35,991 bases of DNA from Muribaculaceae bacterium Isolate-002 (NCI) (GCA_004102805.1 SCEG01000030.1:1-35991); one strand, 5' to 3'. Counted from the stretch's first letter, positions 22,944-32,865 are shown. The notes: generated from the letters alone by a model not told the origin. Numbers and translations are program-made.

Positions 22944-23018
22944 TGATCCATACTGGATTCGAACCAGTGACCTCCTCCCTGTCAAGGAGGCGCTCTAAAC
23001 CAACTGAGCTAATGAATC
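22944..23018 (-). tRNA. tRNA-Val (anticodon GAC)
   Basis: The minus strand folds as a 75-base tRNA: acceptor GATTCAT with ATGGATC plus discriminator A, D arm AGCTC/GAGC, anticodon stem CCTCC/GGAGG with loop TTGACAG (anticodon GAC, reading GUC/GUU), and T arm ACTGG-TTCGAAT-CCAGT. No CCA is encoded. It is second in the two-tRNA unit. Confidence 0.93.
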
Positions 23019-23029
23019 TTATCTCTTTG

Positions 23030-23103
23030 TGATCCGGATGCGACTCGAACGCATGACCGTCTGCTTAGAAGGCAGATGCTCTATCCAGCTGAGCTACCGG
23101 ACC
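23030..23103 (-). tRNA. tRNA-Arg (anticodon TCT)
   Basis: The minus strand folds as a 74-base tRNA: acceptor GGTCCGG/CCGGATC with one G-T pair, anticodon stem TCTGC/GCAGA with loop CTTCTAA (anticodon TCT, reading AGA/AGG), and T arm ATGCG-TTCGAGT-CGCAT. CCA is not encoded. It lies 11 bases upstream of tRNA-Val in the same transcript. Confidence 0.94.
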
Positions 23104-23124
23104 GACCTTGTTTTAAATTTTATG

Positions 23125-23156
23125 CAAAGGTACGCTTTTAATCGCTATTCTGCAAA
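23125..23156 (-). promoter_or_regulatory. Consensus promoter of the tRNA unit
   Basis: On the minus strand TTTG (complement of 23153-23156) and TACCTTTG (complement of 23125-23132) are separated by exactly 20 bases, an excellent match to the Bacteroidetes -33/-7 promoter. It sits about 22 bases before the tRNA-Arg gene. Confidence 0.8.
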
Positions 23157-23187
23157 TATTTTTTAAGATGCATGGTTATTTTATTGT

Positions 23188-26100
23188 TTATTGCGGGAGG
23201 AAACGTTCCTGTCCGGGCAATTTGAGCGGGTGGCGTGACAGATAATCCTCGCGTTGGTCTGTTCCGATTTTGCCAAGAATGAAATAACGGGATTTCGGGT
23301 TGAGTATAATAAGTCCGGCTGTCGATGCAGGCGGGTTGAGTGCGCCGCTTTCAGTCGGTCGCATATCCACTCTGCTGAAATCGATGATCTTGTCAAGAAT
23401 GAACATCAGCGACTGGTCAGGAAGTGACGGGTAGCCGACAGCCGGGCGGATAGATGTCATTTCGTAGTCAAGATCGGTGAGGTTAACTTCATCTGATGAG
23501 TAATTCCAGTCGTGAAGAGCCTGGCGGTGGGTGGCTTCAGTGGCTGCTTCCGCAAGGCGGTCGGCTACTGTGCGGTAAACGAGTCCCTTGTATTCGTCGA
23601 CGGCCGATATCTCGTCGATAAGATGTTGCAGGCTTGTTCCGGTCGATACTGCGAATACTCCAACATAGTCATCGGGCGTAGAGCCGTCGGGCGAGGATTT
23701 GACAAAATCTGAAAGTGCGAGCCGCTCCCGGCCGTTGTCGTCCTGTTGTTGTCGCAATGTCGGTATGATGAACCTTCCCTTGTCGGTTGCGATTACGATT
23801 TCGTCGTCAGTCGTTGACAGAGCCGGATGGCAGTCGACAGTGGCTTTGATTTTTCCTGTTTCCGATGCAATGTGCCTCAGAGCTTCGTCAGCATCCAGCA
23901 ACAGTCGCTGCGCTTCCATCGCTTTGGCTTGTTTTTGCGACGATGGCAGGTGTGTATGTGCATGGCAACTGCATGAGCGCCGGCTGTCGGGAGCAAGCGA
24001 TGCAAACGATGCATCAAGTTTCCATGCCGCAAGAAACGCGCGCCAGTTGATGAGCGGGCGCAATGTGTCGATATCCCACTGGTAGGCGAGTGGCCGGGGA
24101 GTCAGTCTCTCCTTTATATCATTGTCAGGAGTGCATTGGGGGCGCAGGTCACGGGCTTCGGCAAGCGACAGAAGCTTTATCGGCGAGCCTGCCGTGTCGC
24201 GCAGATGCTGTTGCTCGGTGATTAGTCTGCTGCCGGCTTCAGCGCCGGTGGCCGGGTCGATAAATTCCTTTACGCGTCCGGGCATCTGTGCGGCGTCGCG
24301 GGTATGGACCACGGGCGATGAGTAAAGCGGTGCTATCTTCAACGCAGTGTGAAGGTCAGACGTTGTGGCTCCTCCGATAAACAACGGCATCGTGAGGCCT
24401 GTCTGTGCCATCAGGCGGGCCACGTTGCACATCTCTTCGAGTGACGGCGTGATAAGCCCTGATAGTCCCACAAGGTCGGCATTCTCCTGACGCGCACGTT
24501 CCACAATGGTTTCAGCCGGCACCATGACGCCGAGGTCGATTACCTCAAATCCGTTGCAACGCATTATCACTGAAACGATATTTTTGCCTATATCGTGCAC
24601 GTCGCCCTTGACTGTGGCGATTACCATTTTCGGGCGTGTCGCACCGGTCTGTGACGCGCCTGAGGCTTTTTCAGCTTCGATTACAGGTGTCAGGATATCT
24701 ACGGCCGCTTTCATGGCCGAAGCGCTCTTTACCACCTGTGGCAAAAAAATCTTGCCTTCGCCGAAGCGCTGTCCCACGAGGTTCATGGCGTCCATCAGCG
24801 GTCCATTGATAACACCTACGGCCGAGCCTGTCTGCTGCAGTGCAGCGTTGACCAGTGCCTCAAGACCGTTTGCCGAGCCGCGGGCCACTGCAGAGGTCAG
24901 TGCCTCTGACGGTGACATCGTTGATATATCAATTGCCGGAGCTGTGGTAATTCCCTCGCTTTTCTGTTGCAGCAGATGCTGGGCCTCTTCAACAAGACGA
25001 TCGGCGGCATCGGGGTCAGTGTCAAGTATCACATCCTCGACCAGACGGGTCAGCCGGGGGGAGATGTCGTCAGGAGAGGGCAGTGACGCCGCATTGATGA
25101 TAGCCATGTCCATGCCTGCGGGAATGGCATGCGAGAGAAATATGGCGTGCATTGCCTCGCGCACGGTGTTGTTGCCGCGGAAGGAGAATGACAGGTTTGA
25201 CAGGCCTCCGCTTACTTTGGCTCCCGGCAGATTGGCTTTGATCCATCGTGTCGCCTCTATGAAGTCGACGGCATAATGATTGTGTTCGGGCATGCCGGTC
25301 GCTATAGAAAGTATGTTCGGGTCAAAGATTATATCCTGGGGCGGTATGCCTGCCTTGCGTGTGAGCAGGTCGTAGCTGCGTGCGCAGATCTCTATTTTCC
25401 TTTCAAACGAAGTTGCCTGACCTTGCTCGTCGAATGCCATCACCACCATTGCCGCACCAAACTGCCGTATGGTCTTTGCGTGCCTGATGAATGCCTCTTC
25501 TCCATTTTTAAGCGATATAGAGTTGACTACAGGTTTGCCCTGAATGGTCTTTAATCCGGCGAGAATGACATCCCACTCCGACGAGTCGACCATTACGGGT
25601 GCCTTGGCGATGTCAGGGTCAATCTGTGTCATGCGTATGAAACGGCTCATGCATTGTGAGGCGTCAAGCAGTGCGTCATCCATGTTGACATCTACTATCT
25701 GTGCGCCTTTTTCAACTTGCGAACGGGCTATTTCAAGTGCTTCGTCGTAATTGTCCTCCTTTATCAGCCGAAGGAATTTTCGGCTTCCGGCTACATTGCA
25801 GCGCTCGCCGACATTGACGAAATTTGTTTCCGTAGAAATTGTCAGAGTATCGAGTCCGGCGAGTGTCAGCACATTGCCGGGCGCGCGGTAGGGGCGTGGC
25901 GAGTGCCGAGCGGCTTCATGCGCTATCGCCGCTATGTGTTCGGGTGTCGTGCCGCAGCATCCGCCCACTATATTGAGCTGATGCGACTCAAGCAGCGGTC
26001 TGAGCGCGTCGGCCATCATCTGCGGGGTCTCGTTGTATTTTCCGAGCTTGTCGGGCAGTCCGGCGTTGGCATAAACCGATACGCGCGGCACGAGTGTCTG

Positions 26101-26874
26101 CAGGGTTGCGATGTGCGGCACCATGCCTTCGATGCCGAAACCGCAGTTGAGTCCTACGGCAAACGGATTGGCATGGGCTATGGTGGCAGTGAATGCTTCA
26201 AGAGACTGCCCGGAGAGTGTGCGGCCGCTTTCGGTGAGAGTCACCGAAAGGATGACCGGCAGGGTAGTGCCGGTGGCTGCAAAAGCATTTTCGGCGGCAT
26301 ATATCGCAGCTTTCGCATTGAGCGTGTCGAATATGGTCTCGATAATGAGGAGGTCGACGCCACCTTCTATGAGCGCGGATATCTGTGATGTGTAGGCTTC
26401 TGTCATGGTGTCCCAGTCGATGGGGTCGTTGAGCGCGACTGCCATTGTAAGCGATTTGTTGGTGGGACCCACGCTTCCTGCTACGTATGCTTGTCGGCCT
26501 GTGGCGTTGAGATATTCGTCGGCCTGCCCGCGTGCGATGCGTGCCGCGGCAAGGTTGATTTCTGCCGCGAGGTCTGACAGCGCATAGTCGGCCAGTGATA
26601 TGGCGTTGGCGTTGAATGAGTTTGTTTCTATGATGTCGGCTCCCGCCTCAAGATACCGGCGGTGAATGTCGGCGACGGCCTCCGGTTGTGTCAGACACAA
26701 TATGTCATTGCAGCCGCGCAGATTTGTATTGTGTGAGGCAAAGCGTGTGCCGCGGAAATCTGTTTCCGAAAGATTAAGACTCTGCAACATGGTGCCGAAC
26801 GCACCGTCAAGTATTATGACACGCTTGTCGGCCATCGCGACAAGCTGTTGTGAACGTATAGGAAATTCTGTCAT
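23188..26874 (-). CDS. metH: Cobalamin-dependent methionine synthase
   Basis: A 1228-residue four-module MetH, full length for the family. The homocysteine domain (1-325) has zinc ligands Cys244 (GLNCGFG) and Cys306/Cys307 (GGCCGT). The pterin/methyl-tetrahydrofolate domain spans about 350-610 ([13 protein letters not shown]). The cobalamin module (about 655-880) has the axial ligand His760 in DVHDIGKN and the FIGGATTS turn. The C-terminal activation domain (about 905-1228) carries [12 protein letters not shown] at 1143-1154, matching the AdoMet-binding motif with small changes. It transfers the methyl of 5-methyl-THF to homocysteine in the cytoplasm. No B12 riboswitch is seen upstream, only a short leader. 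Cobalamin uptake genes lie about 4 kb away. Confidence 0.97.
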   Translation of the reverse strand: MTEFPIRSQQLVAMADKRVIILDGAFGTMLQSLNLSETDFRGTRFASHNTNLRGCNDILCLTQPEAVADIHRRYLEAGADIIETNSFNANAISLADYALSDLAAEINLAAARIARGQADEYLNATGRQAYVAGSVGPTNKSLTMAVALNDPIDWDTMTEAYTSQISALIEGGVDLLIIETIFDTLNAKAAIYAAENAFAATGTTLPVILSVTLTESGRTLSGQSLEAFTATIAHANPFAVGLNCGFGIEGMVPHIATLQTLVPRVSVYANAGLPDKLGKYNETPQMMADALRPLLESHQLNIVGGCCGTTPEHIAAIAHEAARHSPRPYRAPGNVLTLAGLDTLTISTETNFVNVGERCNVAGSRKFLRLIKEDNYDEALEIARSQVEKGAQIVDVNMDDALLDASQCMSRFIRMTQIDPDIAKAPVMVDSSEWDVILAGLKTIQGKPVVNSISLKNGEEAFIRHAKTIRQFGAAMVVMAFDEQGQATSFERKIEICARSYDLLTRKAGIPPQDIIFDPNILSIATGMPEHNHYAVDFIEATRWIKANLPGAKVSGGLSNLSFSFRGNNTVREAMHAIFLSHAIPAGMDMAIINAASLPSPDDISPRLTRLVEDVILDTDPDAADRLVEEAQHLLQQKSEGITTAPAIDISTMSPSEALTSAVARGSANGLEALVNAALQQTGSAVGVINGPLMDAMNLVGQRFGEGKIFLPQVVKSASAMKAAVDILTPVIEAEKASGASQTGATRPKMVIATVKGDVHDIGKNIVSVIMRCNGFEVIDLGVMVPAETIVERARQENADLVGLSGLITPSLEEMCNVARLMAQTGLTMPLFIGGATTSDLHTALKIAPLYSSPVVHTRDAAQMPGRVKEFIDPATGAEAGSRLITEQQHLRDTAGSPIKLLSLAEARDLRPQCTPDNDIKERLTPRPLAYQWDIDTLRPLINWRAFLAAWKLDASFASLAPDSRRSCSCHAHTHLPSSQKQAKAMEAQRLLLDADEALRHIASETGKIKATVDCHPALSTTDDEIVIATDKGRFIIPTLRQQQDDNGRERLALSDFVKSSPDGSTPDDYVGVFAVSTGTSLQHLIDEISAVDEYKGLVYRTVADRLAEAATEATHRQALHDWNYSSDEVNLTDLDYEMTSIRPAVGYPSLPDQSLMFILDKIIDFSRVDMRPTESGALNPPASTAGLIILNPKSRYFILGKIGTDQREDYLSRHPLKLPGQERFLPQ

Positions 26875-26897
26875 TATAGAATTCTGTTGATTTGTCG

Positions 26898-26905
26898 CAA
26901 ATTTA
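26898..26905 (-). promoter_or_regulatory. Possible -7 element TAAATTTG for metH
   Basis: The minus strand reads TAAATTTG followed by GC, 23 bases before the metH start. The -33 region is T-rich without an exact TTTG. The implied leader is under 20 bases, too short for a riboswitch. Confidence 0.45.
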
Positions 26906-27042
26906 CAAAAAAATGTTGTAAAAATATGTTTTACGGGCAGGTTGAGTGCATGATTTATATGTTATAGACAACAATAGTATGGTAACGATTGTTAATATTG
27001 CAGACTGTTTATTATGTGGAGAGATAAATAATTTGTTGCATT

Positions 27043-28389
27043 ATGAAAAAACTGACCAACCTGCTGGTAGCTCTTCTGGCGACTGCCAACGTTGCCGCGG
27101 CTGACACTGACGGCATAATGACGAGAGATGTTGTTGCCGGTCTTGACTCGCTGACCGCCGACGAAATCCGTACGGAGAAGCTAAAACAAAGCCATAAGAT
27201 AATCTATGTCGGGGATGGCGAAAAAGCGTCTGACGATTCGATAGCGCGTACGGTGGCGTTGTTTTATGTCGACCAATACCGTCATTTCCAGGATCCTCTC
27301 GCACCATATTTCCTGTTTATGAGCAAGGATGCCAGACTGGCTATGGGCATCGGCGGCTGTATCCGTATGAGAGCATGGGGCGATTTTGACGGCTCTGTGC
27401 CTGTCAACGGTTTTATCCCGTATATGATACCCGTGCCGCGCGATCCCGATCAGATGAAACGTATCGGCGGGACGCCGGCCGGCTCTGCTCTGTTTTTCAA
27501 AATCATCGGACGAAGCGATATGTTCGGCGACATAATCGGATATATACAGTGTGATTTTTCCGGCCCTGATAATGTCGGTTTCAAACTGAAAAAAGCCTAC
27601 GTCACGATTTCCGACTGGACTGTCGGCTATGCAGCCACAACATTCAGTGATCCGGCGGCCGAGGCGCCTACAATCGACGGCGGCGGACAGAACGGCAAGA
27701 CCGCGCATACCGACCTGCTGCTGAGATGGCAGCATGAGTTCGCATCTCACTGGGTGGCTGCAGTGTCGTTGGAAATGCCGAAGTCGCAGGTCGATGCCGA
27801 CGGTGTGCTTGCCAAAAAACTTGACGACTATCTTCCCGATCTTGCGGCGTTCGGCCAGTATAATCTGCCGCACAACGGACATGTGCGTCTGTCAGGTATC
27901 CTGCGCTCTATTCCGTATAGAAATCTGGTGACCGGAAATCGGAAGACAGTGATGGGTTGGGGTGTGCAGGCATCTACGGTGTTCTATCCTGTCAACAGGC
28001 TTGGAGTGTTCGGAATAGTGAACACCGGAAAAGGCTACGAAAGCTATCTTGCCGACATGTCGATTGGCGCATACGACCTTGTCGCTGACGGCAGTACTCC
28101 CGGCCGTCTGTACGCTCCTCTGACACTCGGTCTTAATTTCGGCCTTAAATACAATATAACACAGAGTGTGTATGCATGTGCCGCCTTAGGGCGTGTCGGT
28201 TATTATCCCGACTACAAGGTCGAGGGCACAGACTACCGTTACGGAATGTATGGAGCCTTCAATGTATTCTGGGATATGTCGCCGCGTCTGCAGGTCGGAG
28301 CGGAATATCTGATCGGCTCGCGCCACAACTTCAACGGCGAGCACAATCACGCCAACCGTGTAGACTTCCTGTTTCAGTTCTCGTTCTGA
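27043..28389 (+). CDS. DcaP-like outer-membrane porin
   Basis: A 448-residue protein with signal peptide MKKLTNLLVALLATANVAAA. The mature part begins with a helical stretch, then SKDARLAMGIGGCIRMRAWGDFDGS, GSALFFKIIGRSD and alternating amphipathic beta-strands to the end, finishing with an aromatic terminal strand (RVDFLFQFSF) needed for barrel assembly. The overall pattern resembles DcaP-type trimeric porins that pass small anionic solutes. No TonB box or plug is present. It stands alone between metH (divergent) and a terminator at 28405-28437. Substrate is unknown. Confidence 0.75.
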   Translation: MKKLTNLLVALLATANVAAADTDGIMTRDVVAGLDSLTADEIRTEKLKQSHKIIYVGDGEKASDDSIARTVALFYVDQYRHFQDPLAPYFLFMSKDARLAMGIGGCIRMRAWGDFDGSVPVNGFIPYMIPVPRDPDQMKRIGGTPAGSALFFKIIGRSDMFGDIIGYIQCDFSGPDNVGFKLKKAYVTISDWTVGYAATTFSDPAAEAPTIDGGGQNGKTAHTDLLLRWQHEFASHWVAAVSLEMPKSQVDADGVLAKKLDDYLPDLAAFGQYNLPHNGHVRLSGILRSIPYRNLVTGNRKTVMGWGVQASTVFYPVNRLGVFGIVNTGKGYESYLADMSIGAYDLVADGSTPGRLYAPLTLGLNFGLKYNITQSVYACAALGRVGYYPDYKVEGTDYRYGMYGAFNVFWDMSPRLQVGAEYLIGSRHNFNGEHNHANRVDFLFQFSF

Positions 28390-28404
28390 GTAGAATATAA
28401 TAGA

Positions 28405-28437
28405 AGCAGCCGGCGATGTTCGTGCCGGATGCTTTTT
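28405..28437 (+). terminator. Terminator after the porin gene
   Basis: AGCA-CCGGC (28405-28414) pairs with GCCGG-TGCT (28424-28433) with one G/A mismatch, followed by TTTTT (28433-28437). It begins 15 bases after the porin stop. Confidence 0.7.
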
Positions 28438-28444
28438 AGAAACT

Positions 28445-28590
28445 GTTTAAAATTCATATCACTTTGCTTTTGAGAGTCTTGTCGGAGTCTTTTTGTTTAT
28501 TCTTCGGTCACGTAGCTACGGCTACGCTCCCTCATCACAAACAAAAATCAATCCGACAATCCATCTCAAAATCCGTATCATATGTCATAA
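28445..28590. repeat. Long imperfect palindromic element
   Basis: The roughly 145-base intergenic element folds back on itself. Outer arms TTTTGAG (28468-28474) and CTCAAAA (28565-28571), then TTGTCGGA with TCCGACAA, TTTTTGTTT with AAACAAAAA, and a central perfect hairpin CGTAGC-TACG-GCTACG (28511-28526). The unpaired inner part reads TTCGGTCA on one side. No coding frame of note runs through it. It looks like a non-autonomous palindromic repeat (MITE or REP-like). Copy number cannot be judged from one window. Confidence 0.6.
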
Positions 28591-28603
28591 GCAAATGACA
28601 ATA

Positions 28604-28641
28604 ATAAAAAAACGCCCGCACGATGTAATATCATGCGGGCG
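28604..28641 (-). terminator. Terminator of rpsP
   Basis: CGCCCGCA (28613-28620) pairs with TGCGGGCG (28634-28641), extended by GAT/ATC after one mismatch, with a loop of 5. On the minus strand it is followed by a run of seven T (complement of the A-run at 28605-28612). It lies 50 bases past the rpsP stop. Confidence 0.85.
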
Positions 28642-28690
28642 CTTTTAGTTCGCTTTTATCGACATGAAGTCGAATGCTTGTAAAAACTGA

Positions 28691-29251
28691 TTATTCAGCG
28701 GCGGGAGCCTCAGCAGCCTCTTCGGTAGCGGCTTCGGCAGCTTCTGCCTCTGCTTTTGCTGCGGCTTCTGCTTCAGCTTTTGCAGCAGCGATTTCAGCTT
28801 TCTTCTTAGCTACGACCTCAGCTTTTGCTTTGTTCTTAGCCTGCTCTTCCTCAAGACGAGTTTTAGCGTCGAGAGCTTTCTTGTCGGCCATAGAAGACTT
28901 TACGGCGTCAACAGCTGCCTGCTTTTTGCTTTTCCAGGCATCGAAGCGACGCTGAGCTTCTGCTTCGTCAAAAGCACCTTTCTTTACACCGCCCTGGAGA
29001 TGTTTCATCAACAGAACGCCCTCGTTAGAGAGAATAGTACGTACGGTGTCGGTAGGTTGTGCGCCGACATTGACCCAATACAAAGCCCGTTCGAAATTCA
29101 AAGTTATTGTAGCAGGATTAGTGTTAGGATTATAAGAACCTATCCTTTCAATAAATTTACCATCTCGTGGTGCTCTGCTATCGGCGATTACAATGGGATA
29201 AAACGCGTAGTTCTTACGACCGTGGCGCTGTAATCTGATTTTAGTTGCCAT
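28691..29251 (-). CDS. rpsP: 30S ribosomal protein S16 with extended C-terminal tail
   Basis: Residues 1-85 are a standard S16: [42 protein letters not shown] and the [20 protein letters not shown] segment. Typical S16 proteins are 80-90 residues; this one has 186. The extra 100 residues run through a KKGAF-type helix into a Lys/Ala/Glu tail (about 125-186) built of AEAEAA-like repeats, expected to be a long charged helix or disordered. Extended S16 is known in Bacteroidetes. It has its own consensus promoter and terminator, so it is monocistronic here, not joined with rimM/trmD as in proteobacteria. Confidence 0.96.
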   Translation of the reverse strand: MATKIRLQRHGRKNYAFYPIVIADSRAPRDGKFIERIGSYNPNTNPATITLNFERALYWVNVGAQPTDTVRTILSNEGVLLMKHLQGGVKKGAFDEAEAQRRFDAWKSKKQAAVDAVKSSMADKKALDAKTRLEEEQAKNKAKAEVVAKKKAEIAAAKAEAEAAAKAEAEAAEAATEEAAEAPAAE

Positions 29252-29305
29252 TAATTAATTTGTTTAAATTGATTTGATTTGGTTTTGTATTGTTTTGAAG
29301 CGGCA

Positions 29306-29336
29306 CAAAGATACGACTTTTTTCCCGCCCCGCAAA
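29306..29336 (-). promoter_or_regulatory. Consensus promoter of rpsP
   Basis: On the minus strand TTTG (complement of 29333-29336) and TATCTTTG (complement of 29306-29313) are separated by 19 bases, a strong Bacteroidetes promoter. The leader is about 45-50 bases. Confidence 0.78.
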
Positions 29337-29556
29337 ATATATGGCCAATAAAAAATCCTTAAAACCTGTTATTCTTTTGCCAGCGCCGTCGGTCTCCAAT
29401 GTTATTGTGGATATCGGTGATGCAATGTATGATTTTGGCGCATTTTATGGGAGGGCGCGTTGTAATTTTGTGGGAAATAGAGGCCTTTGATATTTTGTCT
29501 TTTTATATTGAGGGGATTAATTCCGCTTACGCGTCATCATGGGGTTGTGGATTTGC
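29337..29556. other. Intergenic stretch with no recognised feature
   Basis: Apart from the rpsP promoter just to the left, this 220-base stretch between rpsP and the pRiA4b ORF-3-like gene shows no convincing reading frame, RNA fold or terminator. It has several TTTTG-rich patches but no strong palindrome. Confidence 0.4.
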
Positions 29557-30483
29557 TTAGTCGGGCCTTTGGTATTCGTCGGGGATATCGGCGAGCTGTT
29601 CGTTGACGTATTCGATGTCGATTGTCGCTTCGTCGAGCCATGCGGCGAATTGGTTGAAATTTTCGAAGCCGTAGGATTGGGCTATCTCTTTTTTCGCTTT
29701 TTTGTCAAGCGAGTCGGGTGCTGCCGCGATGTCGCGCAACCGGAGGTAGGAGTAAACGCCGCCGCAGTCTTCGATTGGCTGGAAGTCGCATTTCCATTTG
29801 ACGCATTCGGCAACTTCGCCAGTCCGATCCATCACTTCAAGCACGCTGACAGTGAAAATCCAGTCATCGCCAAAATCGTAGACATATTCGAGCTTGTCAC
29901 CTTTTTTCGAGAGAAATCCCGAGACGGGAGTTGCGTCGGCATCATGTGTCCATTCATCAAGCCCGAATGAAAAGTCGTCGTCTGTCGGTATGCCTATCTG
30001 CAGATCCGGGTTATACGCTTGGTGCTGGAACTGCCACAGGTGGCAGTCCGACAATCCTGTGGCGGCCTGGATTGCATAGTGGAGCTGTGAGAAATTGAAG
30101 TCGGCCGGAATGACAAGTTCACGCCACATAGGTGGCTTGGATACATCTTTCATCTGCACCTTGACCCTGAGTGATTTATTTTCGGCCTCGGGCATAGGGA
30201 CGACTGAATCCGAGATAGGCCGCGGACGCAGGAACTCCCTGTGGTCGTCATCGTTATCGTCATCTTCATCGAAGCCATTGCCGCCATGCTGTAAATGCAT
30301 ATCGAGCATCATGTCACGTATCTTAGCCTTGTCAATGCCGCTTTTGAGGAATGCGTCATATTCCTCTGCACTGATGCCCATTTCAGACATTGCTGTCATG
30401 ACCATCAGTTTCATTGAGTTATACTCATTTACACCATTGTCGAGCGGAGTTGCATTTTCAATTGTTCGCTTTTTCTTTGACAT
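29557..30483 (-). CDS. Plasmid pRiA4b ORF-3-like family protein
   Basis: A 308-residue soluble protein. Residues about 105-290 match the pRiA4b ORF-3-like domain: LRVKVQMKDVSKPPMWRELVIP, FSQLHYAIQAATGLSDCHLWQF, KLEYVYDFGDDWIFTVSV and CKWKCDFQPIEDCGGV-type region near the end, followed by YSYLRLRDI. The N-terminal 100 residues are acidic and low in complexity (a DEDDDNDDD patch near 75). The family is common on plasmids and transposons as passenger genes and on chromosomes; no biochemical role is established. No transposase or terminal repeats are seen next to it. Confidence 0.82.
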   Translation of the reverse strand: MSKKKRTIENATPLDNGVNEYNSMKLMVMTAMSEMGISAEEYDAFLKSGIDKAKIRDMMLDMHLQHGGNGFDEDDDNDDDHREFLRPRPISDSVVPMPEAENKSLRVKVQMKDVSKPPMWRELVIPADFNFSQLHYAIQAATGLSDCHLWQFQHQAYNPDLQIGIPTDDDFSFGLDEWTHDADATPVSGFLSKKGDKLEYVYDFGDDWIFTVSVLEVMDRTGEVAECVKWKCDFQPIEDCGGVYSYLRLRDIAAAPDSLDKKAKKEIAQSYGFENFNQFAAWLDEATIDIEYVNEQLADIPDEYQRPD

Positions 30484-30534
30484 TTTAATGTGATTTGTTA
30501 GTAAAATATATTTCCGGTAATTTGTCGTTGCTTG

Positions 30535-32865
30535 CTACAGTCGGGTCATGCGGGGGGCGAGGATGAAGTAGCCGAATGAGATGCCTACTCCCCAGCGGTT
30601 GCCGGGCGATGTCTGGTAGCTGCCGTAGGCGGTGAGGTTGCCGAATGGCAGCTTGAGCGAGGCCGAGAGTTCGCTGTAGAGCGATGCGCGTGAGAACCAG
30701 CGGCCATAGCACGCAGTTCCGTCAGAGTCCTGATGTATGGGGCGCATGGGTATGAATCCGTGCACGGCGAGGCGTGAGGTCAGACGGTCGTTGAATTTAT
30801 AGACCGGCACCAGTCCGGCCGTGATGAAGGAGTTGGCGCGCAGCTGCGGATTGAACACATTATATGATGCCGCGGTCGGGTTGAACGAAGCCGCATTTAC
30901 AATCGCGGCATTATAATCATCGAGCAGGTGGCGTGTCGAGACGATGATGTCGCTTTCAAGACCGAGCGACCATTTAGAGCCGAGGCTCATGTAGTCGAGA
31001 TATTTCACTTCAAGCTGAAGCCATTTGTCATGACCTTTCTGCTGCGCATTGACAATGCGGCCCATCGGAGCTCCGGGCGTGAAGTCATAGCGCTCCCACA
31101 CGCCTTGTCCGAGCACCCCTATGTAACGACCTTCGAGCGGAAGCGAATTGTCGTCGAGGGTGGAGTAGGTCCAGCGCGACGATACCTGCCCCAGGTCGCG
31201 TATGGTCTTGTTGCGGTCGGTCTCGGAGTTGACGATACTTTCGTCGTTGTTGTAGAAGCGGTCGTCGGTATGCCCGTAGGCTATGCCTAAGGAGAATATG
31301 CTTTGCCGGCTTGTGGCGCGGGAGTATTTGAGGCGTGTGAATGCTTCAAGGTCGGTGATGAAGGCAGGTGCATCGTCCTGGTAAAACAGCTTGTCGTTCT
31401 CATAGAATTTCTGCCGCCACACCACTGCTTCAAGCCCGAGCGCCGAGACATGCCTGCGGCGGAGCATTAGGCGCGTGTCGAGCATTCCCGCCATGTAGCT
31501 TTGTCCTATCCAGCCGTTGATTGAGGTGTTTATTGCTTTATGGCTCAGGGAGTTGTAGCCTAACGACAGGAAAAGCATGGAGTTGGCCGATGATGTGACG
31601 AAGCCGCCGATGCCTATATCGACCGGATTCTTTACCGAGGCACGCAATTGCAGGCTGAACCGGCCGGAATTTCTGTCGTAGACGGCTTCCGGCTCGAGGT
31701 CGTTGAGCCGGGAGGTCGACACTGCCATCGTGTATGATTCCAGTGCCGACTGCAGTCCGAATGTGTCGGGATGCTCGGCAGTGAACAGATAGCGGATATA
31801 TTCATTCTGCATCGGGGTGCCGCCTGTCACTCTCACTGAATCGAAATAGGCGCGGGGAGTGGCCTCTTTGAATTGCTCGCGGCGTGCCGCCACTTGCGAT
31901 GCCGGGCGGCGTGATGTCACTCTTTTCTTTATTGAATCGACCATCGCGAGTCCGTGACGGTAGCCGATATCGTATATCTCGTCGGCTTTCTCAAAGTCGA
32001 GCAGCGAGTATTTGTTGAGGTTAATCCGGAGTTTTATGCCGTCGCCGGCATCGAGGTCATAGCTCTGCGGACGTATCACGAGCATATCCATCTGCTGCAG
32101 CACGTCGGGGAAATGCTTGATCGTGTCGGTGGAATGAATGTCTACCCCGATGATTATGTCAGGGTGGAAATCCTTTTTCATCACATCGACAGGGAAGTTG
32201 TTGAATATGCCTCCGTCGTAGAGAAGCGTGCCGTTGTAGGTGACAGGCTTGAATACCACAGGAAAACTCATCGATGACCTCACTGCATCGGTAAGCTGCC
32301 CGTTGCTCCACACTTTGGCGCACTTGTTGGTCATGTCGGAAGCCACAGTGCGCAGCGGCACAAACAGTTTGTCGAAATCACCGCCGCACTGCGCCGTATA
32401 GCGGGCGAATATGGCCATGAACGAGAAATTCATCGGCATCGGAGAGATGAGGCTTGACGGAAGTATGGGGCTGAAACTCAGCTTTTCCGGCGACATGTTG
32501 AGGTTGAGAAGCGCCGGTTTAGGCTCCGGCTTGAAAAACTGGTATCTGTAGCGCGGATCAATACTGCCTGTCGAGGCTTCCATAAACATTTTCGACTTTA
32601 TCAGTTCCATCATCTCCGCCGGAGAGTAGCCGGCCGCATACAGGCCGCCGACGATTGCGCCTATCGATGTGCCGGTGATATAGTCGATGGGAATATTGTT
32701 TTCTTCCAGCGCCTGGATCACGCCTATCTCCGCAATGCCGCGCGCCCCGCCGCCGCTGAGCACGAGCCCTACACGTTGCTGTCGGCCGGCCGCCGACACA
32801 TAGCTCCCCAACGCAGGCACGATAAGCGCCAGCGCCAGGATGATTATAAGCCGATTTCCTTTCAT
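30535..32865 (-). CDS. Patatin-like phospholipase fused to an outer-membrane beta-barrel
   Basis: I prefer the ATG at 32865 to 32910, since it begins the signal peptide MKGNRLIIILALALIVPALG. The 776-residue protein has a patatin domain (about 30-300) with oxyanion motif SGGGARG (37-43), nucleophile Ser67 in GTSIG and Asp217 in the DGG motif, giving an intact Ser-Asp dyad. A linker with a POTRA-like region (about 340-410, FDSVRVTGGTPMQNEYIR) leads to a C-terminal 16-strand-type barrel of the Omp85/BamA superfamily. This is the layout of PlpD-type (type Vd) proteins and of many Bacteroidetes patatins. It would hydrolyse acyl lipids at the outer membrane. Confidence 0.88.
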   Translation of the reverse strand: MKGNRLIIILALALIVPALGSYVSAAGRQQRVGLVLSGGGARGIAEIGVIQALEENNIPIDYITGTSIGAIVGGLYAAGYSPAEMMELIKSKMFMEASTGSIDPRYRYQFFKPEPKPALLNLNMSPEKLSFSPILPSSLISPMPMNFSFMAIFARYTAQCGGDFDKLFVPLRTVASDMTNKCAKVWSNGQLTDAVRSSMSFPVVFKPVTYNGTLLYDGGIFNNFPVDVMKKDFHPDIIIGVDIHSTDTIKHFPDVLQQMDMLVIRPQSYDLDAGDGIKLRINLNKYSLLDFEKADEIYDIGYRHGLAMVDSIKKRVTSRRPASQVAARREQFKEATPRAYFDSVRVTGGTPMQNEYIRYLFTAEHPDTFGLQSALESYTMAVSTSRLNDLEPEAVYDRNSGRFSLQLRASVKNPVDIGIGGFVTSSANSMLFLSLGYNSLSHKAINTSINGWIGQSYMAGMLDTRLMLRRRHVSALGLEAVVWRQKFYENDKLFYQDDAPAFITDLEAFTRLKYSRATSRQSIFSLGIAYGHTDDRFYNNDESIVNSETDRNKTIRDLGQVSSRWTYSTLDDNSLPLEGRYIGVLGQGVWERYDFTPGAPMGRIVNAQQKGHDKWLQLEVKYLDYMSLGSKWSLGLESDIIVSTRHLLDDYNAAIVNAASFNPTAASYNVFNPQLRANSFITAGLVPVYKFNDRLTSRLAVHGFIPMRPIHQDSDGTACYGRWFSRASLYSELSASLKLPFGNLTAYGSYQTSPGNRWGVGISFGYFILAPRMTRL

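Noticed and set aside
24506..25276. 256-residue open frame on the plus strand inside metH
   Set aside because: It is antisense to the conserved pterin and cobalamin modules of MetH, is rich in Ser/Thr/Arg and shows no family motif; a shadow of metH codon use.
27181..27882. 233-residue open frame on the minus strand inside the porin gene
   Set aside because: Opposite to a gene with a signal peptide and a proper terminal barrel strand; the sequence is His/Arg-rich without recognisable domains.
28674..28955. Ala/Ser-rich 93-residue frame opposite the rpsP tail
   Set aside because: It is the antisense translation of the Ala/Glu/Lys repeats of S16.
29557..30483. Insertion sequence suggested by the pRiA4b ORF-3-like gene
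   Set aside because: No transposase, terminal inverted repeats or target duplication could be seen around it.
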